Below the pieces are notes generated by a model that was not told the DNA's origin, made no database searches, and saw nothing but the letters and a program-made list of their open reading frames with translations. Shown piece by piece: positions 48,340-63,300 of a DNA stretch of 64,000 nt. Each line of letters opens with the position of its first letter. Position 1 is the stretch's first letter. Origin of the DNA: Tubiluchus corallicola (taxonomy: Eukaryota; Priapulida; Priapulimorpha; Priapulimorphida; Tubiluchidae); NCBI GenBank assembly GCA_030141605.1, contig JAQGDQ010000042.1:682001-746000 (forward strand). The letters are read 5' to 3'. The position numbers were made by a program, and so were the translations under genes.

Positions 48340-51300
48340 ATGTCTAGTAAAAGAGGGCCAAATGACAGGTAAAGTTTATTTCAAGATATTGGTAATATTT
48401 TAGGAAGTAATAAAAATTAACTAGTGGACGTTTTTGCGTGTGTCAAAAACTGTTGTAAGATCTGCTTCTGTGACAGGAGATGCTTTATGTTGCAGCTTTT
48501 GTTTTTCAAAATAATTAGCATCATGTATGTAAGTGTTGTTGTGCTTGACTTTAAAGGCTTCAGTGATAAGTGCCTTCCAGACTGGAAGAGAGGCCGATGT
48601 GATAGCGCTGAACACAATATAACCTCGCAAGTATTTCCTTACCCAGTTATCAGTGAGCTTCACAAAGTTGCAAAATAATGATTAATTTTACTATCAACAG
48701 TATTTTAATTCAAATCAATTTTAAGGAAAACGAAAATACAAATTAATATAATTTTGTAGAAACTAGCAAAACCTGACAAAAACATTTTGCATAATGTCCA
48801 AACATTGTGTATTGAAAAACTTCAGAAAGGATATAAAAAGGTGAGGCCGAAATCTTTCAGTGTGTTTCGAGGCTTTTAGATGCAAAGCACAGTTAGTGAA
48901 GTTACAGCAAAGTTAGATTAAAATATAAATAGCACCATTAGAAAGACCATCTAAAAATCAAGAAGTGCCTAAAAATACTGTTATGATACTCTATTTCTAA
49001 TATTTTAGATTTTTTTATATTCATTAATGCCATACATGCGAGTTCGATATGGATGACCAACAGCCCTTGCTAGACAATGCAAAGAAATGCAGGCATGAGT
49101 CATTTGACAATGAATGCTGTACATGTATTGTTTGAACAGTAGCTGTGAACTTTCAGTTTGGTTTTTTAACTTGTAGACAGTTATTGAAGTTATAGCGTTT
49201 TTGGCTTTCTTAATGTTTATGAAACTAGTTGACAGTTGTGACAGCTGGTTGCCATAGAGAAGACCATACAAGAACCTTAACAAGTATAGCTCCTTTTTTT
49301 CAGCTGTTAGAATCTTTCAAAATTTTTAATTGTAGAAAAATCAAATGTTTGTATTTGGTTAAAATAAATTATCACTAATACAAGGAGCATTCTCTGCATG
49401 TTGTTCAGAATGTTGACACTATTTAATCGACGGTAGTAATAAATGAGAAACACAAGACATCAATTAGTGATGGGGAAATTAATAACTATTGACGGCTGGT
49501 GTCATTACTAACAAAGCTGCTGTTGTTCTAAAGATACTCAAAAAAGTGAAAAGTTGTTAAAAAAGTAATGCATTTCTACAGACAAGGAATTAGTAGCAAA
49601 TAAATTTAATTATCCTGTTTCAAATTAAATTAGTATTAATAATAATAATAATAATGCTGATTAGTTTTCTTGAGCTTTGTGAACATTTGTGTCCCTTTTT
49701 CTTTCATTTTAGCCCTTTTTGACATCTTTAACGTCTTCAGCTTTGCCTCGCATGTTAATGATGCCGTCGGACTCCAAATGGAAGACCTCAGGCTGCAACT
49801 GCTCACAGTACCCACAAAACTTGTGCTATTGTTATAGTAGCAATGTGGAAAAATGTTAGCACGAGTTTTCATTTTGCCGCAATATTTCTAAGCAATAGCG
49901 TGTAAACATCTTCTGGTGTTCGGATATGCGGCAAATCTAAACACATTTTCAAACTAAAAAACATATGTTTTTCGTAAGAGTACCACAACAGTAGTTTAGG
50001 TACTTGTTAATTTTTAGATGTTCTTTTCAATGGCGCTATTTATATTTTAATCTATGTTGTCAGACTCGGGTTATAACGACTCGAAATTTATGCCAAAATC
50101 TCAATTTTTAATTTTGGAAGACTCCTAGCTCTAAAACTTTGCACTTGGATGAACTGATGCATACTTGAAATAAGCAAGTGACAAAGTATTTCACATAAAA
50201 AACTTAAACTTATAGGAGCATACCTTCAGAGCCTAAGTGGTTGCTAAATAGGGCCCGAAACAATTAATATCTTTTTTGCTAGGGTTTTTGCTGGTCTATT
50301 GCACAAAAACTTGACCGCCAATTCTGAGTTTTGTAATTGGCACCTGTGTACGTACACATAGAGTCATGCTGTAAATTTCAGACCTGTAGCTAATTTGGTA
50401 GGAAAGATGTATTTAGTGAAAATTTGCTCTGAGAAAAAATTTGCGATGCACCAAAAAAAGTTAGTGACATTTTTTCGTTAATTAGTTAATAAATTTAGAA
50501 GTATTAACTATAATAGGCTAGTTTTCTGTATCCTTCATTAATAGTAATAATAGAACATATTTTGAAATTACCAGCAAATCTGAGATGGTCACAACTGAAG
50601 CATTGGTCCATTTATGCTGGAATGACCCTATACTATTATAATAACAAAAAAACCTATGTTTTCAAAGTTACTGTATTCGTGATGACTTTCGGACTATGTC
50701 AGTTAATGATAGATTAAGAAAGCTTCTTTTTCTTCTATATTTTTAAAATAACTAAATACGTTTTTCTTTTTCTGTAGACCATAGAACATAGTGCATAGTG
50801 TTTTTGAAATTGCAGTTGAAATTTTTGAATTTGAAAATGATGTAATATTTTACTGTGAGCCTGCACTGGTTATGTTATGTTCTGGTTTTACAAATGTGCT
50901 GGGATGAGAATTTTCCGCGGATACGTGGAATTCCAAGTTTTTGGAAGACCAGTAGTGCCATTTTTGTAAATCGCGTAAATTCGTTGAGAAAATTTTTCCG
51001 GGTTGAACCACGTTTTCGTCAAAATCGTGACCGAAACTTTCAGTAGCATTTTTCGAGGTATTTATCCAGCTTACCTTTTATCTCCTAGATGTTAAAAATC
51101 GCTGAAAAATTTTGGCTAAAATAGTTCAAATAAAGCGTAAATATCGTTTATTTGATAATCTGTACGATTTGTAGCATGCCTTTTACGGCAATGCGGCATA
51201 TCTTAATTGCTGACAAATGGGAAGCTTTGAGGCCTCTAGACACAAACAACCGGAAATACCAAAGCGTAATTTAAATAAAACCAAGTTTAATTTTATAATT

Positions 51301-54300
51301 TATGAAACATAGGCAACAAAATATATACAAAATAAAATTTGTTAATTTTTTGAAGCTTCACGATCATGTATCCTTGATAGTTGGGTATTTTAAATTATGC
51401 ATGAAACAAGGTAATTGATATTTTAAGTCCACTTAGAGCTCTCTATAATCACAAAATTGCAATAGGCGGTCCCCAAACCTCCCGACCTGTTTCAGAGTTT
51501 CTTGCAATTTGTCATTCTCATCCCTGATTGTGCTGTACTACTTTACACGTTACTAAAGAAAGTAGCTTGTACCAGTAGTTATATTACATCTACTACCCAC
51601 CAGTTATAAGTGTTAATCGGTTTTCAGTTATTGCAGTTATGGTAAAATTTCAGCTTTGCCTTACTTGTTTCAGAGATCCTAAGCTGGATGGGTCCAAGTA
51701 CATGCGACCAGGAGGTCCACAACGGTCGGACATGCTACCGATGAGTAGTCGATCAAGTGGTGGACCATTTGGACAGGAACCATCTCATGTTTTATACTCT
51801 GGTCATGCAGGATACCCTAGCCAAATGTTTACTGTAAATATGTACTACAGTGATAAAAGTATTAATTGAAATCGTTTCACTCAGCTGACCAAACTTGTGT
51901 GCAATTAAAACTTTTGTATTCGCTATTTAAATTTTTGTTTTATATTTTATATTGTGATACATTTCTTTGTTTTTTAAGTATTGTATGTTAATTTGTTTTT
52001 TCAGGGAGAAAGACGAGATCCAACACCAGCACGACTTCATCCAGAACCTCATGGTCCATATGGGCAAATTCACCGGCGACAACGACTATCAATTATTACT
52101 GAGCAGTACCATCATCAACATCATCCTGGAGTAGAAAGGTAGAAGAAGAAAATACGCAGTCACATTTTCATTTTTAATACATTTACTAGCTAAATTAATT
52201 TATGAAATTAAATTCATGGATAATGGGTACTATATTGCATTTTGCCGTAGGTTTGACCCGTACAGATATAGCAGCCAGTATGAGCAACCAAGTGAGAGCA
52301 GTAGTCATATATACCAAGCATCTACTCAGCCAGAACACAAACGACCACGGTTGTCTATGGACTCTCACATAGATTACTCGCAGCCCCTTCGCATAGATAC
52401 AAAAGATGTCGAAGTAAAAAAGGTTATAATTGATTTTATTTTTTTTGACCAAGATGAATCTTTCTTGTTTTTTAAATGCAGATTTATTACTTGCATCATA
52501 AAGAGACAGTGTGCAACAAGCATTTTTTGTTGTATTTTGTTTTTGACTTTGTTCTGTTGATTGTCACCAATACTCTTGCTTTTAAGTGTCAGTTGAGTAT
52601 AGAAGTAAACTAAATTGAACTATATTACAAGTGATGTATGAGCTTTCTTAGTTGTAAGTTTTCGTTTTATCCAATCATTTAAATAAGTTACAATTTTTGT
52701 GTTGATTTGACCACGGAAGCTGTAGAGTTTGCTTTTATTAAGTATTTATATTTATAAGAGCTTAAAATAATGGGAAGTCAGCAAGTGAATTTTTAGTGAT
52801 TAGAAAGTAAAACGAGATACAGATGCAAAATGATTTATGAAATGCGAATTATCAAGGACAAGTTGTTAAACAACATTTTTTATGTTTTGGAAATAATTTA
52901 CAGTAAAAGCTTTGCTTTAGTTAAAAAATTCTCTAGCAGGGAAGACTGGACATTACGTATGTTCATAAGAAAACTAGCAAACATAATGATAGATATTTAG
53001 AATGTTTTTGACATGCTTCCGTGTTTTAGGAACCAGCTTATACACCGCAAGTTGAAGCCATATCTCCCACGCCTCCGGACGATGATCGCAAGTTGCAGGA
53101 TACTTCTCCTTTAAAGGCTTCCAAGGAGGAACTTTTGCAGGCCATCAGTCGTGTCGACCAACAGATTGAAAAAGTCAATTATGAAGTTGAAAAGTTGAAG
53201 AAAAAGCAGGTACATTGTAATGTAATTTCATTATAGTGATATTGATTGCATTCCTCTATTATGAGTTTTAAACTTGAATTAACCCATAATTCGGCATGTT
53301 TGTGGCTTAGATGGGAAACGGACAGATTTTGTGTTTTTATTAGCTTCACTTGTTCTATGTTTGAATTATCTTGAGAATTTTGACCATTTGTAATGTAGAC
53401 TTTGTCTAATTTTTTTTGGGTACTTTCTACTACATCTTACTACCGGTTTATACATACGCATGTGCAACTTTGACAGTTTTACAAGCTTTTGCAGCGAGAT
53501 GAATGGCAGTTCTCGATCTCGCCGAGATTTTAGCCTTTTTAAGTCCTGGTCTCAGTTGTCAGTCTTAGTGAAAATCCGGACTTCTCCTCTATAGTGTTAT
53601 TACTAAATAATTGTTTAACAATCGTAATATCGTGGCTTTTCAGAAAAAGTAAGAGCTTCTATACGTGGATAATAAAAAAGTAAAAGTGAACTACTATACA
53701 TATCTTGATTGTGATTAATAGACATGCACTTAAACCATGGTTTTGTGCGGTTTGCGATTGTTTTGCGATGACCTAATGACCAAAGTCCTACAGTTGACAA
53801 AAAAAGCGTGCCACTGCGTTTTGCTGTCCAGGTCGAAAATCATTTGTGCAAAGTTCTAAACATTGTGAATTGGTGCTTTTTTCTCGGGCGAAAATTGTGA
53901 AAATGTCGCAAGATTTTGCGAACTTCTGGGATGCTTGTGAGACTACTCAAATATTGAGTATATTGCGACACTCACGACCATTTCTTAGAAGTTCAAAACA
54001 CACAAAATATTTGTGAATGATGCCAAAACATTGAAAAATACAATAGTCGTAAAGTCACATCACATTTTCAAAATGCCTTGTCATGTTCTTTAAGTTCCTA
54101 TGGATTGTGAAATTATGGACGAATGTCATATGAACAGTGGTGACATATTTGCCGATGTTTGGTTCATGTTCAGATAATTTTGCGAGTGTTGGGAGCTGTT
54201 TGGCAAAGTGGTGACTTTTGCAACTTCAGCGACAAACGTTAAACATTTTGAAATTTCTTGTGGGTCCAGCATTGTTTTCAGGACATGACGAACACGCGCA

Positions 54301-57300
54301 TGTTTTGCAACAAATTGGGAGTGCTTTTGGAGCATATTTAGTGACTTTGTGAAACTTCTTAGGTCGTTAAAAGAGCCGTAGTTAAGACAAGCCAGAAATA
54401 GGTAATCATGTGACTGTTGCTCATGGCTCTGTGCTAAGATGGTTGCAAATGCTGATGCAATTTTGTACAAAAAATTGTGTAATTATATCATGCAATCCAG
54501 ATTTGCAGTGTTGTACAATGTGGAGGATGTGTGCGATGTGTTCAGTTTAGTGAATAATTTTATTAAAAACTTCATTGTGTAGTTGCGCCATTTGAGGCAT
54601 TTGCTAGTAGAATGGATAAAGTTGATTAAATTAATCGCTATAAGGTTTAAGCTTTAACTTTTTCCTTTACTTATTAGTGTACTCAGTGCGGTAGCATACA
54701 CTGTCTTGAAACGTCTTTATTGGTCCAAATTTTGATTTCATAATTTCTAACCAATCAAAAAATTTGTAGACACTGATTTTACATTCATTTTTACCATCGT
54801 GTTTGTTTATGCTGGTGTTTTATCACTGGTTTTTAAAGGTACAGTGTTTTAATTTTATATGAACTTAAAAACCTCATGCTTATTCATATCAAAACAGTAT
54901 AAAAAATATAACATACTTCTGCTCAAATAAAGCTAATATTTTGTTTTTCTAGCAAACTGATGCTGAAAACTATTGCAATTTTTGAGTTTGTTTTATTTCA
55001 TTTTTCCTGTGCATTTTTTTAACAGTTTGAACAAAAAGACTATTAGCTTTAATGACAAATTTTTATAACCATTGTAAATATTCATTGTTTCTTGATAATT
55101 GTTTGCAGAATGAGTTGGAGCAAGGTAGAAGTGATGATAAACCTGTAACTCCAGAACCAGAAATCAGCGAAACAAAAAATCAGAGCATCGCTCAAATAAT
55201 ATATGCTGAAAATAGGGTATGAAAGAACTATTGATTTCTGTTTTATTCTTAATAATGTTGGCTTAAATATTTGTTGTAGTGTCCATTCTGTAGTGTACGG
55301 CATATTGTTTTTCTTGTATGAAACATTAATTGAAACTGTGCTGGTATGTTTATTGGTATTCTTTTCTTTTTAGACAGTGCTCGTTCCATAGCTTTTGTGA
55401 GAATTTTGAGATAAAGGTTCGCATTGCATTCTGTAATCATATCTTTCGTACAAATAGGAGAAAAGGGGTTTCGTTACTTACTAATCATCGTAATTAATTC
55501 TTTTGTATCATTTTAAAATTACAGAGGAAAGCAGAGGCTGCTCACAGTCTATTAGATGGACTAGGTCCTAAAATAGAACTTCCACTGTATAATCAGCCAT
55601 CAGACACTGCCGTCTATCATGAGAACAAGCGCAAGTTTCTCACCATGAAGAAAAAATTGATTCTATTCTTCAAGAAACGTCAGCAAGCAAAGAAAATTAG
55701 GGTAGCTACTTCTGTTTTTAACTAGCGGAACTAATCAGCTATGTTTACGTTCATTAAAATCAGAAATTAGTAAGTTGGTTACATCATTAGATGAAAGCGG
55801 AGTAACTATTAAGCTGAAAATAGATTATAGTGATTTTAATCTAATTTTCTTGGGACGACACAGAAATTTAACCTTGAATAGAAAGTCTCTGTTTTTAGTT
55901 TCGTTTTATATTCTGTTAAGAAAACCAGAATATGGCACAAAATAAAATAACTTTGTTAGAAGATGTATTCTGTGATTAGAAAAATATAGCTTGTTAACTC
56001 ACAAGTGTCAGCTTTAACGTTCTCCATTTCCACACCTTTTTCCAGTTATAATTTCTTTTGCAAACAATAGTTAACAGATGTTATATCCAAAGAAGATTAA
56101 ACAGCTTACACTTTTATCCCCATTCAGGAGCGTTATTTGTCAGAGCGCTATGATCAGCTGATGCAAGAATGGATGAAAAAGATTGAACGCTTGGAGAATG
56201 GAGCCAAGCGTAAAGCAAAGGATGCTAAGCTGCGAGAATACTATGAAAAACAATTTCCCGAGCTGAAGAAACAGCGCGAGGAGAAAGAAAGGTTTTATCG
56301 TGCAGGCAAGGGTGCAAATGTGCAGCAATATTATGCTCGTAGTGAAGCTGAGATGGACCAGATTATGGACTGCATTCATGAACAGGAGGCATGTATTTAT
56401 TGTGGACAGCTATGAGTGCTGCGTGCATTGTTTTGAACTGAAGAGTCTTTGTTTCAGTAATATTTCATTTTAGTACAACTTATGTCAACATTATTATTTG
56501 TGTTTAAGTGATATCAGGATTGATCTTTAAAAAAATGCATATTGGTATTAAAAGATCTGAACTTTTTGGTAAAATGTGTTACGAACAAGCACAATTGCTC
56601 TTCCGTAATAGTTTTTGTACAAGATTCTAGTAAGTTGCAATTTTGGGTTATATTATTATATTTGCAAATGACTTTTATCAGCAAGATTAAAGTTGTAATT
56701 AAATATCAATGTTATAGTAACTTGTCTTTCTTGCTGCATTCAGGAGGAGGAGAGGAAGATGCGTAATCTCTCTGTAATCCCTCCGATGATTCTCGATTCC
56801 CGGCAGCGGAGGATGAAGTTCACCAATAACAATGGACTTATTGAGGACATGAAGGTCGCATATAAAGAGAGACAGCATCTTAACATTTGGACTCCCCAGG
56901 AGAAGGCAATTTTCAAGGAAAAGTTTTTGCAGCATCCAAAGAACTTTGGAGTGATTGCACAGTACCTGGAACGCAAGGTTATCCATTCACATTATTCGGT
57001 TGTATGTCATCTCTGTTAGTTAGTGAGAGTTAAGTGCATTGTATGAAAGGATGTATTCTTGCATGATGTGTATTGTGTAAAATAGTAATTTAGATGTTAA
57101 AACTACTGCGCTTATATAGTATTATAACATGAACTTAGGTTATTCATTTGCTTAAAAATGATTAATTAATTAAAGTACTGGTGGGCGGTTACATACATTT
57201 TAATGGTTCTTGCATTGCAGAGTGTTCAAGACTGTGTGTTGTTTTACTACTTGTCAAAGAAGAACGAGAACTACAAGCGCCCCAAGCCTCGCCCTCGACA

Positions 57301-60300
57301 AGGACCCCGCAAGAAACCACCTCGTCCTGTAGAACAAGAACCACCAGTTGAGCCACTTGTACCCATTATGCCTCCACCTCCGCCAGAACAATCATTGACT
57401 CCGCCTTTGAAGCATATGGAAATGTCAGAAGTAGTAGCTCCACCTACAGGGTAAAAATTAATTTTTTTTGTTACTTGTTGCATGGATGTACTTAATTCTT
57501 TTGTGAAGAACATTATTGTAAAGATTTGTAGTTTAGACGTAATCTAATAACTGCAGTGCTTTTTTGCAGAGAAAGTTTTGTGGAGGGTTTGGAGGCGGAA
57601 GACCAAGCACTGGAAGAGAAGGCACCTGAGGGTGCTATCAGTGCTCAAATTCTGCTGGAACCACCTGAACTTCCACAGTTTCCCTCACAAATCGAGGAGC
57701 AAGCTGATGGGAATGTTGATAAAGCAGGTATTTTGTATAGAATATTATGCACATGTTGTTTTCTTATTAATAATATAGTAGGAAAACTCTGTAAAAAAAT
57801 TACGCCTTTACCTTTCAACAACCCTTACCGGCCAGCTCATACCAACCATGCCTCACCACCTACACTACACAAACCATACAATAAGACAGTCGTCTGCTGG
57901 CTAATTATGCTTAGCCTAACCATGGACTGATTACAGCAAATCTGTGCTACAATACAGTGGTCTGTTCTTTATGAAAATTTGAGATTTAAAACATCTTTAA
58001 GGCAGATAAAATTGTTTTTATAGTCTAAACTTTAATATTAGTGATCTTTTATCTATTTTAAGTCATTCATTTTAATGTGCTTATATAATTAAGTTTTAAA
58101 GTTGTTCTGTCTTCTTGTATTTTATGTATTACAAATGTTTTTATTAATTAAACTTTGACACTTAAACAGAGATTTATTGACTGAAATTTTACAAACTCAT
58201 ATTCGCTTTCTGTCTTATTTTTTATGAAGTGTTTAATAATTTGTCTGGCTTAGTACTTTTGCCTAATTGTGTTTAGTTTTTGTTTTTATTAGGATTAATT
58301 TTGCAAAGAACTTTTACCTGTTTAATTTAGTATTTTATCTAACTTTTGCTTTCAGCCTGTATCTAATTTTACAAAGTATTTTGTGATTTAGCTGTTTTTG
58401 TACTTTCGTTGGTTTTTAGTTTTGTTTAGTTTTAAAGTATTCTGTTGCTATTTTATATTTTCATTAATACTTACATGCCATAGACCATTATGGAAATATT
58501 GTGTACACAATTTAATGTGCTCCATATAAGAAATAAATTCTATTCTATTCTGTTCTACACCTTCCACACATCAGCATCAACAATACAACAAAGTTACCAA
58601 AACCAAGTAAATGTTGTAATATTTATTAGACGCATCACCTACCAAGGGTCAATAATGCATAAACATTCTATGTAGTTTTTCCTTACTGATTCTTTGATGG
58701 TAACAGGATAATAGATGCAACTTATATTGTACAATCTATAACACAGTAAAATGGCAGGTGACGACAATGCCTGGAACAGCCACTTAATTTCTGAAACAAA
58801 ATAATGGGTGTTGCAAATAACTTGCAGCACTGGGGGTTGAAAAAGAACTTGGAAAGAATACATCCTTCCCGTTTCATCTAGTGGACATTTTTGATAATGA
58901 AACCTTCACAGCTTATAGACAGTTTCCGCCTCTTTCTGTGAGTGCGCTGAATTTTTCCTAACACGCCCAAACAGTTGCACAAATCGATTTTTACTTGAGA
59001 CTGTTTATGCAGTTTTTCACAAAATTTGGTCCGAGGAGTTTGGGAAAATGGCCATTGTAGGAAGGCATAGGGCTGCCTCAAAATCTAGATAGCCCTACTT
59101 CGCTCAACGTTAAACGGAAGATGCAATCATTACAGGCACCGCTTCCGGGAAGGTTCCCCCTTTCTTAAAATAAGGAGTACAAGTTTTGTGAAAAATGGTT
59201 CTACTCGTCCCGGGTGCCTCCGTTTCGAAAAATAAATCATAAATTGGCCCACTCTACACAAATAGACGTTTCATTTGATGTACATATTGCTGAGAATGGT
59301 GCAGTTGTTAGAGCTGTAGTGCAGCATCTTATATATAAATAAGTAAATAGAATAAATATACCAAGAGAATGAACACATGCTAGAATACAGCTAGATGAGA
59401 TTTGTAATTATTTTTACCATTTGGTGTGTTACAATTTCAAGTATATTTTTTGCAAATATAGCGATGCTTGGAGTTATCCTACTATGCTTCCTACTAGTAT
59501 TACTTTTATTCTTTTGTAGCTGAAGGTGCCATTCGTAGCTGTGCTGTCTGCAAGTTGAACTTGGAGCATTTGGAGCTTAGTCGACCGCTTAACAAGTCCA
59601 CTTGTGAGCAGTATGGATTGCGCCCGGAAGACATTAGTGAGGATTCTCGAGTTTGTAGCACCTGCCGTTGCCGTTCAGTACGACGACGATATACGAAGTA
59701 AGTATAGATACAATAAACTATGTGTAACTGGAACATTTTGGGACTGGAAAATTTGTTTGAGTTATGTGAGGGTACGAGTTAGACAATGTTCGTAAGAAAA
59801 CAAGATTGAGTTGCTCTTCAACGTCGGACTATACACTGCAGCCTGTGAAAATGACAAACTAAACCTTTAACCAAAAATTAAACAACGGTTTTTATGAATA
59901 ATCAAAAATAAAATAACTGATCCATCTCTATTGTAGGCTGAGTAGCATGGTTAATAAAATTCAGTAATAAGCATTCTGCTAAGGTAATACAAGATATCTT
60001 AGGATTTTTGTAGAAACTAGCAGTTAAAATCATAATATGGTGCACACTTTCACGTAGGATTTCTCACGCAATCTGAAGTTGTTCGAGATAGGTGGATAAA
60101 TTCTTATAAATTGTACTAGGAATTCGTTTTGAGTTGTTATGCGATAATTCAAATTACGCAATGTTTGGTAAAGAGAAAACGAAAGGGAAAATTATTTCTC
60201 CTGAGACTTGTCATCTTAAATTCTTAACATGTATATTTCGTTTTGAAATCTATCATTTTGCTCTGGTTCCTATTTACTTGATTATAATGTTAGTTTGGCT

Positions 60301-63300
60301 ATTATGTTTCATTTATTGCAGGTGTCCAGTACTAAGTTGTAAGGCACCTAAGCGCAAAGTTAAGCGGTTACGCTCTTTGCCGACTAAGTGGACTGAACTC
60401 AGTCCAGATGTAAAGCAGACTATTGTTGATGAATTACGTAAGTAAGACTAGCATTTTGAGCCTCCTTTTTACAAAAATCCACCTGAAGTGGCAGCTTGTC
60501 ACTAAGAATTTGGTACTGCAAAACCAAAAAAGCGTGAATTTGTCTGTAAAACTAGAACATCTACCACGGCCGTGTATATAAATCTTATGATAAATGAATG
60601 CATGTTTTAGTAGTATCCAAATGCACTGTCACAGTGCACTATAAAAATATTCCCATTAACCTCAGTGCAAATTACAAAAGCTAAATGTTCTTGAGTTTTG
60701 TAACTTGTGAATCACAAGCGTTACTGTATACTTGTTGACAAGACATTGTTCTTTTTTATATGCTGTATGCCGTACTTTTGTTCTCAGGGTCAGTTTCTGT
60801 TGCTGGAAATTTTTGTGCCAAATATCTAGTGTTATAAAAACTTTAGTTGATGAAATGATGGCATTATATAATTTTTGAATTTTTACTTCATTTTCAGGGC
60901 TAGCTTTTCCAGTAAAAAGGAATTTTTTAATCTGAGATTTCTCATTTGGTTTATTAGAACTGACACAAATTCCTGATCTCATGATTTTCTTCCCAGAATC
61001 TTGCTTTTTAACAATAGCTGAGCTTACCATTCCGTAGGATATTCCAGAAAATATTCTAAAAGCCAGAGATCGTAAAACAAACAGATATGCTGCTTTAGTA
61101 TCAGATCTTGAAATACAAAACTTTGAAGTGTTGTTCGTTCCATTTGAGACGGCCAGTTGCAGCTTTATTTCTGCTAACAATTACAATATATTTAAAATGC
61201 TTTTCAAGCAGTGCCATTACAAAAGAAAATTATCTGAAATATGAAGAGACTTAATGAAACTTGCCATCATCTTATCATATGTAATTTTCTATTCAAAATT
61301 TTTGCCAGATTGGCAAGTTCCATCTTAATGTCAGTGCTAAACACACAAGATATGTTCAATGTAAATTTTAATACTTAAGTTTTAATTATTTTTACCATAA
61401 TTTTTTTTATATCTTTTGTCCTTTTGGTCTCGCAGAATGCTAGTGTTTGTCACGTAAGTAAAATTTGTTTAGTATAAGTTAATGGGTATTTAATGTGTGT
61501 TCATCCCTGGAGGAGAATCATCAACTGTACACTCCTACCTGTGACTTTGTGTTACTTTTAAATTTTGTTGTTTACTGTTTACTAAAAAAAATTGTACTAA
61601 CATTTGTGTACATTCTGATGTTTTGCAGAGATACCACCTGAATGTACAAAATGTTGTTCAGCTTGCTTCAATCGCATAGCTCGACGTCTGGGAAGCAGCA
61701 GTAGTACGGATAACTTAACCCCTGATTCCAGCGAACCAGGTACAAGCTTTTATATAGTTAGATGTGTAGATGTGTGTAAGTAAATGTTGTGTATACCATT
61801 GAGTAACCCTTGGTTCATTCATCTTAGAACTATATATATAGGCCTATAGTTTTTTCTTAAGTGCTTAATTATGATTTTTTTTATTTACTTGTATCTAATA
61901 AATGTAAATTTAATTTAAAAATGTGTTTACATTTCCTCATTTTTCATCTTTTAGCCAGGAAATGGTGTACAACATATTAAAGGCCCGTATGTTTTCGTTT
62001 TTTATTTTCTCTAATTTTTTTCTAGCTTAAATTTGATTTCGTGTCAAAAGTTATTGCAATTTGTTACCTTTGTGAATTGTTGGCTAGTAGCTTTCTTCTA
62101 GTATAGAACCTAAAACATTTTTCAACATATTTAAACAAATAATCGATATAGTATTTGATACCTTTCCAGATGCATTTGAGTCGGCAAGGTGGACAGATGA
62201 AGAAATAGAATTAGCAAAGAAAGGTATGATATTATTACTAGTGTAGTGATGACAATAGCAATTCATATTAACATAAGTACTATCTTTCTTAGATTGCATA
62301 ACGGCTAAGACAACATGTACTTGGTCTTATAAAAAGTTATATGTCAGCATTAATGGTGACTTACCAGCTATGTATATCATTGCACACATAATGCTGATGC
62401 TGGAATGGAACTGGTCTGTATATGCATAATGAAAAAGTTTTACTGTTCCATTTCTGTTTCTTGTTACAACTATGATATACATTTACCTAGAGCTTTTATT
62501 ATGCCCACACAAACAAGTGAATGATTTTACTGTAAAAATCATTGCCATAAATTCTCTTTATTTTAAAAGAAATTGCTATAGTCTCTGCTTTGTCTCAGTG
62601 ATGTAAATATTGTTATGCATCTATATATAATTATGTTATATGAAACACATCTATTTCTGTTTCAAACATGTATTTTGAAACATTATTTTGTATTTTTTTG
62701 TCATTTATTTTGAAAACTAAAATAAATTAAAAGTCTGATATGTGTATTTGTGCAACACAAGAAACAGAAATAGATGTGTTTCACAGAGGTCTACTCAGAA
62801 TAGTCTTAAAAATAAAATGGCCATGTATCATTTTAAATGAGCAGCTGTATAACAGAACGAAAAAGGAAATGGAGCACTAAAATTAGAATTAGAAGAATGT
62901 GTACATTTTATTGATGTATGCAAATTTTACATACTTTTATTTTCTTTATATTTTAGGCTTGGCAGATTTTGGTCGTAACTGGACAGCACTTGCAGATGTT
63001 GTGAAAACCAAGACGGGCAGACAGTGCAAGTATTTCTATACAAACTATAAGAAGAAATTTGGCCTGGACTCAATTGTTTTAGAGCGTAAAAAACGGAAGG
63101 TACTGTAGTGCTTTGTGTAATTATTATGCTATTCTGGATTATTTTGTAGTGGCAAAATTCCTGCAGTTGTACTAATTTAATGCAGTGTAGGCTCACTGTT
63201 TTCTATTTATTGATCTAATGCCATAATGTTTTGTGTGGTAGTTATGTTGATTATTCTTAATTTATAGTAAATAAGGTTGATTAGTAATTTGAAGTGAAAT

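Noticed and set aside
48421-48678. Overlapping 80- and 84-codon frames on both strands
   Set aside because: Open on both strands just after a donor, with no family recognised and no splice sites that would add them to the co-repressor in phase.
54126-54470. 114-codon minus-strand frame in co-repressor intron 5
   Set aside because: No domain recognised; treated as part of an unassigned block.
57271-57513. Gly-rich minus-strand frame
   Set aside because: Shadow of the proline-rich co-repressor exon 57221-57450.
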